From Oxalobacter formigenes (GTDB taxonomy: Bacteria > Pseudomonadota > Gammaproteobacteria > Burkholderiales > Burkholderiaceae_D): a stretch of DNA of 39,066 nucleotides. Both the position numbers and the translations under genes were made by a program. Within the stretch, counting starts at the first letter, position 1, and each line of letters opens with the position of its first letter. This document shows positions 33,673 through 39,066 of the stretch, one piece after another. The notes under the pieces are model-generated. The model was not told the origin of the DNA. It was given only the letters and a program-made list of their open reading frames with translations, and searched no databases. The stretch covers positions 1 through 39,066 of the forward strand of contig JAHYZB010000017.1 of the NCBI GenBank assembly GCA_019424645.1, written 5' to 3'.

Positions 33673-33806
33673 TTGATGGGCAACGGTGTTATTGTTGGGC
33701 AGATTCAAATAATATCTTTCTTCAGCTTCCGCAGAGAAGAGGTCTGCCGTAAGGCAGGCATTTCCGAGGCCACATTCTACAACTGGAAGAAGCATAGCGG
33801 TGGAGT
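33673..33806 (+). pseudogene. IS3-family OrfA fragment (helix-turn-helix part)
   Basis: The segment REEVCRKAGISEATFYNWKK followed by HSGG is the DNA-binding region of IS3-family OrfA. The sequence before it no longer resembles the usual EEQIIGFLREAEAG lead-in. After Gly the match ends at the junction with the minus-strand element, so more than half of OrfA and all of OrfB are gone. Confidence 0.75.
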
Positions 33807-33815
33807 TCCCCCCGT

Positions 33816-34628
33816 TCACAGGAGATTATTTGCTTCTTGTCTATGCAATGAAGCGGTTTTATTTTGCGGTACTTCAATGTCAGTCGTCAATCTCCTTTCA
33901 AACGTCATGAGCGAAAGCTGTCCGATTCCTGAATGCATGCGACGCGAGTTGTACAAGCCTCTATCCAGGTAAAAATCTCTAGCGGCGCTTGCGTTTTGGT
34001 CTGCTAGCTCCTCCTGTCAATGAGTTCGCACTCCAAAGAGACGAAGAAACTCCCGGCCATTGCGTTATCATACGCATCACCCACGCTGCCGATGGATGGT
34101 CTGACTTTCATTTCCTGACACCGTTTGCCAAAGGCCACGCTGGTGTATTGGCTGCCTTGGTCGCTGTGGTGTATCACCGAAGCTAGCTTGCGCGTATGCA
34201 CAGCCATATCCAAAACGGCGATTACCAATTGTGCTGTCATCTCCACACCAAAGGCCCAGCCCACCACTTTGCGACTGTAGACGTCAATAACCACAGCAAG
34301 GTATAAAAAGCCCTGCCATGTGGGGATGTAGGTCATATCGACCACCCACAGCTCATTGATGCCCGCAGCATTGAACTGGCGATTGACCAGGTTGGGCGCA
34401 AGGCGTGCCTTGGTATCTCTGCGGATTGTCACCGTATAGCCACGACGACGGCTCATCCATGTGACATAACTGCGCGTGAATACGCGGCACGCCATAGGTG
34501 CCGTCGCTACTTTGATGAATTTGCACAATACGCTGACGCAACGCTGCATTGGCAATTTGACGTTGACTGGGCGCACGTTGCTTCCATTCATAATAACTGC
34601 AGGAGCTCAATTGCAGGGTTTTGCACAT
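33816..34628 (-). pseudogene. IS3-family OrfB transposase, broken
   Basis: The pieces in order are: MCKTLQLSSCSYYEWKQRAP with DGTYGVPRIHAQL (helix-turn-helix lead), then the integrase core after a frameshift near 34450 (INELWVVDMTYIPTWQGFLY, VYSRKVVGWAFG, HHSDQGSQYTS), a TAG stop after ECELIDRRS, another frameshift, and the C-terminal LYNSRRMHSGIGQLSLMTFE. In addition the catalytic Glu of the DDE triad is replaced by Gly: NAMAGSFF where NAMAESFF is usual. The protein is therefore inactive for several independent reasons. Confidence 0.9.
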
Positions 34629-34663
34629 CGTTTCAATAGGATGTTTGGCCTGGTTTGCTTCGA

Positions 34664-34873
34664 TCAGTGCTTAAAGTTTTTGTCGATCGCGCTGTCGTTG
34701 TTGGCAAACCAGGACGTAGCCTTTGACAAGATATCGCGCTCCTGTTGAACTTTGCGGAGCTGTCGGCGCAACTGGCCCAACTCCTGGCGTGATGATAAGT
34801 CGAGAGACATCATCCAATTCACCAGGGTAAACAACAGGTTCCCCGTCGCGCAAATACCAAACGAGACTTCCAT
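34664..34873 (-). pseudogene. IS3-family OrfA, C-terminal fragment
   Basis: SSRQELGQLRRQLRKVQQER followed by DILSKATSWFA is the leucine-zipper end of IS3-type OrfA. The sequence upstream of it does not give the expected helix-turn-helix and is degraded. It precedes the OrfB remnant in the normal order. Confidence 0.75.
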
Positions 34874-35029
34874 GCGGCTTACAAATCAAGGCCCTCTGCC
34901 TATAGTGATAAGTATCATCACGAAGCCGTCGGTCAAATGCTCCTGTAGGTATTTTTTTATAGCATTTAATGTCATTAGGCGTAGCACCGATCAATCATGA
35001 AATTTAACCAGCCAATTGCGATTGCAAGA

Positions 35030-37630
35030 TCATTTGTAATCATCTGCCAGTCCGCTACTGAACAAAGTCTCCACATCCTGGGCAACCGCCACCGCATCCT
35101 GCACTTCCCTCCGTTTCAGGTTGAGCACCCGCAACTTGTCGCTGCCCTTCACCTGTGCAATGGACTCGATCCGGCGATAGGCATCGGCATGGTTGGCAGC
35201 GTACAGGGCTAAGCCTTGTAGCTTGACTAGCGCATCGCTCAAATGCAGGCCGTGCGGGTCAACCAGATCAACGACGAGAGAGCCATCCCCCTGCGTGGCA
35301 AAGAACAGAAAGTCCGGGCGAACAATCCCGTACTGCCCCGATTTCTCATAGGCAATACCGAACGAAGCCTGCCCAGGCTGCTGCGGGTTGCGATACCAGA
35401 ACGAGAACCCTGGCTTTGCCGATTCAGTCTCGACGACCGTCCGCTCCCAGTCATTCAGTTCAGCGGGGTACTTGCCGGCCTCGTTGCACAGCAAGTGGCC
35501 ACCCCAGACCGGGAGGACTCTCACCTTGCCGTTTTCGTTCGCCTTGGTCGCCTCATAACGGGCTTCAGGCTTGAGCAAGCCCACGTCCTGCGGCTCCATG
35601 CTCATTTCGATGATCTGCCTGTAGGACTCCCGTCGATCATCGCTGAGCGCCTTGATCTGCGCCCCATACCGGGTCAACCAGTTCTTCGCTAGCTTATCGG
35701 CCTCCGCATCAAAATAGGCCTGCGCTTCCATCACCAGCCCCAAACCGGCAACGGTTACGCGAGCTTCCATGATGGCCTCAAGAAAGCCCTCAGGGTCTTC
35801 GTCTCGGTCAGCTTCCTGGCTAGCCAGATGGTCAACATAAGAATGGGCAATCGCCGGGCTGAAGATGCGCGCCGCACGACGATAGGCATCGTCGATCACC
35901 GCCATATCGGCATCTTCCCAGAACTGTTCCAGACTGTAACCCTGGCCCCGAAGGTCTGCCTTCACGGTCTTGCCGTCAACCACCAGCACCGACTGCCGCT
36001 TGGCCTTGATCTTGGCATCGTTGTCGGCTTGAAACGCATCCAGAACCGTGTGCATCTCGGCGTGTGCCCGTCGGCCTGCGCCGGACAGAATATCGTCGGA
36101 CGCCAGTTCGTGCGCCAACGCGGTCAGTCTGACCGCGGGCCTGGCACCACGTTGCGGCCGCGTTTGTGACGGCAAGGCCTCGAATGCCTCCCACACGGCA
36201 GGCGCAGCAGCAGGGTTCGGCCGCACCTCGATGTAGTCGATCAACACGCGCCCAGGCGTTGCCGCTTCATTGCCGGTGGTCAGCTCATCGACCACTTGCT
36301 CCACGGCCTTGCGATTGAATTTCGGCAATAAGCAGTCCACCGCATTCAGGCGGTCGTTACCAGGGATACGGCGGGCCAGCGGCGAACGCACCAGACGGCC
36401 TAGCAACTGCGTGATGTGCGTTTTGTCGCTGGCCCCACGGAACGACACCATAACCTCAGCACGCGGACAATCCCAGCCGGTGCTGATGGCATCTTTTGCG
36501 ATCAGCACCCGCACCCAGGTCAACTCCTGAACCCGCTGCGGCTCGATGTAGGGCACATCGCGGTTACCGAAGCGCTGCGTGGTATGATCCCCGAAAACAT
36601 GTGCCACGCAGGCGGAAGGCAGCTCCGGATACTGTTTAAAAATGGTATCCAACGCCCGCCCGATTTCATCGGGGTCAGGCGTGTTGGGCACCTGCAAGAC
36701 CATCAACGGCACTACCAATTGGGCTTCCTGTTGCTGCTGGGAGTAAGCGCTCCAGGCAAGACTGGACTCCTTCAATTTATCGGTCGCCCGTCGGACCAGC
36801 ACGGTATCGAAATCGCCAACATTGTCTGGAATATCCAGCAAGATGGTGTCCTTGATTAGACCGGACTCCTGCACCTTGGACGCATCAACCTCCACATTGG
36901 GCAGCTTGATGTGCTTGCCTGCTGACTCAATCGCCTTATTAAACCGTTCCACCGTGGCCGAAATACCCCAAACCGCAGGAATACCGGGCACGCTGCCCAC
37001 ACCATTGATCAACCGCTGAACGATGGTGCTCTTGGCGTTCTGACTGGCTGCTGTCTGTGCGCCCATACCACGGTGCGCCTCATCCAGTACCAGATAAAGT
37101 GTCAAATCCGGATCTTCAATGGTGTTCTGGATGGTGTCCCAAATTGTGTAGGCACGGAGATCAGGCCGCATGTCGGGGAAGGTGCCGTCCAACTTCGTTG
37201 CCATCTCCTCTGGGTCATGGCCACGCACCAGCAAACTGTTCTTGCTGAGTTTCTGGGTGTTAAGAAAATAGATTTTCCCCGCCTGGAATTTTGGCCTGTT
37301 GAAGGTGTTTTCTACAACAACCAAGTCGGTATAGTTGATGCGGTCACTGGCTTCTATAAAGCGAAAGCGGGTCTGCTCATTCAGCGAAGGATCGTCGCTG
37401 AACCAAATCACCACCGCACCAGGGTCAGCATCAAAGCTGAACTCATCGTCACCGTGAAACAGCGCCTCGAATGTAGCTGCGGCCATCACGGTCTTACCCG
37501 CGCCGGTGACCGCAGTCAGTGAAAACGCCGTCCTGTCGGCCTCGCCATGCCATAGGCGGCGAGCCTTGCCCAGGTTATTCAAGGAATCGCGGACGGCGTC
37601 GCGCTGATAGTCTTTGAGCGTGAACTTCAT
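35030..37630 (-). CDS. res: Type III restriction-modification system, restriction subunit Res
   Basis: Res is the translocase/nuclease that acts with Mod. The 866-residue protein has the superfamily 2 helicase motifs: Walker A TGAGKTVMAAATFEAL, DEAH box LVLDEAHRG, motif III WGISATVERF, and motif VI QLLGRLVRSPLARR. The C-terminal region has a PD-(D/E)xK-like nuclease pattern, PDFLFF-(7)-LVVDLVDPHG. Here Asp and His occupy the places where Glu and Lys are usual, a variant I recall in other members of this Res branch. It begins 3 bases after the mod stop, so the two are coupled. Dense Ala/Gln/Asp-rich coding contrasts with the Lys-rich genes left of the tRNA, consistent with acquisition. Confidence 0.92.
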   Translation of the reverse strand: MKFTLKDYQRDAVRDSLNNLGKARRLWHGEADRTAFSLTAVTGAGKTVMAAATFEALFHGDDEFSFDADPGAVVIWFSDDPSLNEQTRFRFIEASDRINYTDLVVVENTFNRPKFQAGKIYFLNTQKLSKNSLLVRGHDPEEMATKLDGTFPDMRPDLRAYTIWDTIQNTIEDPDLTLYLVLDEAHRGMGAQTAASQNAKSTIVQRLINGVGSVPGIPAVWGISATVERFNKAIESAGKHIKLPNVEVDASKVQESGLIKDTILLDIPDNVGDFDTVLVRRATDKLKESSLAWSAYSQQQQEAQLVVPLMVLQVPNTPDPDEIGRALDTIFKQYPELPSACVAHVFGDHTTQRFGNRDVPYIEPQRVQELTWVRVLIAKDAISTGWDCPRAEVMVSFRGASDKTHITQLLGRLVRSPLARRIPGNDRLNAVDCLLPKFNRKAVEQVVDELTTGNEAATPGRVLIDYIEVRPNPAAAPAVWEAFEALPSQTRPQRGARPAVRLTALAHELASDDILSGAGRRAHAEMHTVLDAFQADNDAKIKAKRQSVLVVDGKTVKADLRGQGYSLEQFWEDADMAVIDDAYRRAARIFSPAIAHSYVDHLASQEADRDEDPEGFLEAIMEARVTVAGLGLVMEAQAYFDAEADKLAKNWLTRYGAQIKALSDDRRESYRQIIEMSMEPQDVGLLKPEARYEATKANENGKVRVLPVWGGHLLCNEAGKYPAELNDWERTVVETESAKPGFSFWYRNPQQPGQASFGIAYEKSGQYGIVRPDFLFFATQGDGSLVVDLVDPHGLHLSDALVKLQGLALYAANHADAYRRIESIAQVKGSDKLRVLNLKRREVQDAVAVAQDVETLFSSGLADDYK

Positions 37631-37633
37631 CCG

Positions 37634-39066
37634 TTACTCTCCGTTGGTGAAACTGAAATTGGTCAGATACGATTCGTACAAGCGCACCGGCTCGACGCCA
37701 TCAGGCAGTCGCTTGGCGATGGCCTGAAAGCGGCGGTCGTCATCGGTGACGATATAGGCAATGCGGATTTCAGCGGCCTTGGCCAGCGCCTTGATAAAAG
37801 GTGTGGCCACATCCACATTGCTAAGCAAGCCATAAGTATCGGCCACCGCCCAGCCATCGCCTGGGAGCCTGTCTATGCGACTGCCCCGCGCTCCGGCTCG
37901 CAACCACAGCAACGGCGCGATCCGGTTGAACGCCAGGTTGTAATTGACCGATACCGGCATCTCATAGGTCAGCGTAAAAAACTCGGCGTTTTCCTCGAAG
38001 CCATCGGCCATCGGAAATTCATCGGTGAACTTATAGTCACCCTTGATCGGCTCGCCATTTGGCGTTTTGCCGGTAATCGCGGCGGCAACGCGGGGTTTGG
38101 TGATGTGGTCGCAGATACCCCACTTTTCCCAGTCGGCATCTCCGGGGCGCAACCCCGCTTCGCGCAGCTTCTTCTGTTCGTCAGCTGCGACTTCGTTATT
38201 AGTCACGCTAATGCATTGGCGCCGTCCACCGTCCTGCTTGTTGAGACGCATTACTGCATGGCTAGTAGTTCCGGAGCCGGCAAAGAAGTCTAGAACAATA
38301 GCATCAGACTTACTAGCAACAAAAAAACGAAGGGCGTCTTCAACAGCAAACAACGACTTGGGAAATGGAAATTTTCTGTCTGGCAAGAAGCTAGAAAGTA
38401 AGCGTGTTCCATACTGAGTTGCATCATGTGAGCTCAATCGCCATTGAGTACCTGGAATCGCGATAACAGTATTTGATTCTTTTGGTTCTACTTCTAATGC
38501 ACCATTCTCGTCATATCCTTTAAAGATGAACTCGCCACTTGTAACTTTCGCGTACTCACCGTTCTTCAAAATGTAAACTGTAAATCCCCGCTTGGCATTT
38601 CCTCCAATTTTTACACGACCCTGTTTTAATCTATCCACCAGAGTCTCTGGAGACCATTGCCAGTTCCCTTCCGTCTTGTTCTGCCGTATAGGCAGTATTG
38701 AGACAAGCCCAGCCATTTCGGGAGCATAGCTCTGATCTATTTCAAGTGATGCACCGATTTTTACAATTTTTTTTGTTTCTGGGTCTATATAAATAGGATA
38801 AAAACAACCTGGGGAATGGCTACGTTCCGCATTTGTTCCCGAACGACGCAACAAGTCCCATCTCACTGAGCCAGTATGAGTTCTGCCTTTCGCAGACACC
38901 CATTCTCGATCTAATGCAACCCGCTGTGGCCCAGCAGAACCGAACATCACAAAGAACAAATATTCGTCCGCACGACCAAAACCATTCGCCTTAGCAACTA
39001 CAGCCGGATTTATTTGGCTACTTACCATTTGAATTCTTGCTTCAGGAAAAATTTGTTCTAGCAACA
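37634..39066 (-). CDS. mod: Type III restriction-modification DNA methyltransferase Mod, C-terminal part (runs off the right edge)
   Basis: The 477 visible codons are the C-terminal part of a beta-class adenine-N6 methyltransferase of type III systems. The SAM-binding motif DFFAGSGTTSHAVMRLN is present. In beta-class enzymes the DPPY catalytic motif comes before this and before the variable recognition domain, so it should lie beyond the edge. The visible first 250 residues, including LLRRSGTNAERSHSPGCFYP and WRLSSHDATQYGTRLLSS, probably correspond to the target-recognition domain. The apparent TTG at 39064 is only an artefact of the edge. Mod methylates the host's recognition sites and directs Res. 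Confidence 0.9.
   Translation of the reverse strand, partial: LLEQIFPEARIQMVSSQINPAVVAKANGFGRADEYLFFVMFGSAGPQRVALDREWVSAKGRTHTGSVRWDLLRRSGTNAERSHSPGCFYPIYIDPETKKIVKIGASLEIDQSYAPEMAGLVSILPIRQNKTEGNWQWSPETLVDRLKQGRVKIGGNAKRGFTVYILKNGEYAKVTSGEFIFKGYDENGALEVEPKESNTVIAIPGTQWRLSSHDATQYGTRLLSSFLPDRKFPFPKSLFAVEDALRFFVASKSDAIVLDFFAGSGTTSHAVMRLNKQDGGRRQCISVTNNEVAADEQKKLREAGLRPGDADWEKWGICDHITKPRVAAAITGKTPNGEPIKGDYKFTDEFPMADGFEENAEFFTLTYEMPVSVNYNLAFNRIAPLLWLRAGARGSRIDRLPGDGWAVADTYGLLSNVDVATPFIKALAKAAEIRIAYIVTDDDRRFQAIAKRLPDGVEPVRLYESYLTNFSFTNGE

Larger units (their letters stand above)
33636..34990. mobile_element. Nested or abutting IS3-family remnants
   Basis: The plus strand begins with TGAATCGCCCTAGGTTTC, similar to the terminal repeat of IS3-family elements of the type starting TGAACCGCCCCGGGTTT. 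An orfA fragment follows and stops abruptly near 33806. There a second, oppositely oriented IS3-family element begins, with broken orfB and orfA. The right boundary is not visible; degraded sequence continues to the res gene. All transposase frames are damaged, so neither element can move by itself. Confidence 0.75.

Noticed and set aside
34671..34994. 107-codon minus-strand frame before the IS3 OrfA remnant
   Set aside because: Out of frame with the recognisable OrfA piece and without transposase features; degraded flank of the element.
1..39066. CRISPR array
   Set aside because: No series of regularly spaced repeats was found on reading through the window.

Overview
The window looks like chromosomal DNA of a betaproteobacterium of the order Burkholderiales. 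Oxalobacteraceae is most likely and Oxalobacter is a reasonable guess. This is inference from the gene content: several tandem trimeric porins of the Burkholderiales type, a miaB-ybeZ-ybeY cluster, a TorF-like porin joined to glnK-amtB, and the pstSCAB-phoU-phoB-phoR order. No rRNA or species marker is present.

Layout. (1) 1-534, minus: N-terminal part of a glycine-rich exported protein, cut by the window edge. (2) 962-7764, minus: a complete phosphate operon pstS-pstC-pstA-pstB-phoU-phoB-phoR, with a well-formed Pho box in front of pstS. (3) 7974-8643, plus: a hicAB toxin-antitoxin pair whose putative operator palindrome touches the hicA start codon. (4) 8732-11864, plus: miaB, ybeZ (PhoH-like) and ybeY. 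(5) 12088-14283: a PocR-domain hybrid histidine kinase. (6) 14903-16457: two tandem aromatic-acid-exporter-like membrane proteins sharing a 74-bp identical tract. (7) 16842-22591: four porin-related genes. Two are intact, one is a C-terminal half-porin behind an unrelated N-terminus, and one has lost its signal peptide by an apparent in-frame deletion. An FMN-binding split-barrel protein lies among them. The second intact porin carries its own candidate Pho box. (8) 22699-25425, minus: a decayed receiver-domain remnant and a PAS-PAS hybrid kinase with two receiver domains. (9) 25980-28241: a large PLP-dependent basic amino acid decarboxylase with a hairpin in its leader. (10) 28362-30338, minus: a small hypothetical protein, aqpZ, and an orphan gene resembling tail-assembly proteins of contractile injection systems. 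(11) 30538-33001, minus: a TorF-like porin, glnK and amtB, behind a sigma-54 promoter and a distant NtrC-type site. (12) 33454-33529: tRNA-Lys(CTT), followed by decayed IS3-family elements and a type III restriction-modification system (res complete, mod cut by the right edge).

The parts combine into two nutrient-sensing regulons. PhoR/PhoB would control the Pst transporter and probably one outer-membrane porin, giving a phosphate route through both membranes. NtrC/sigma-54 would control the TorF-like porin with GlnK and AmtB, giving the equivalent route for ammonium. The right end, after the tRNA, looks like an acquired defence segment.

No single undescribed multi-gene system is evident. 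The best leads are the orphan contractile-injection-like gene with a Cys/His tail, the damaged and chimeric porin array, the PhoB-linked porin, and the possibly leaderless hicA.
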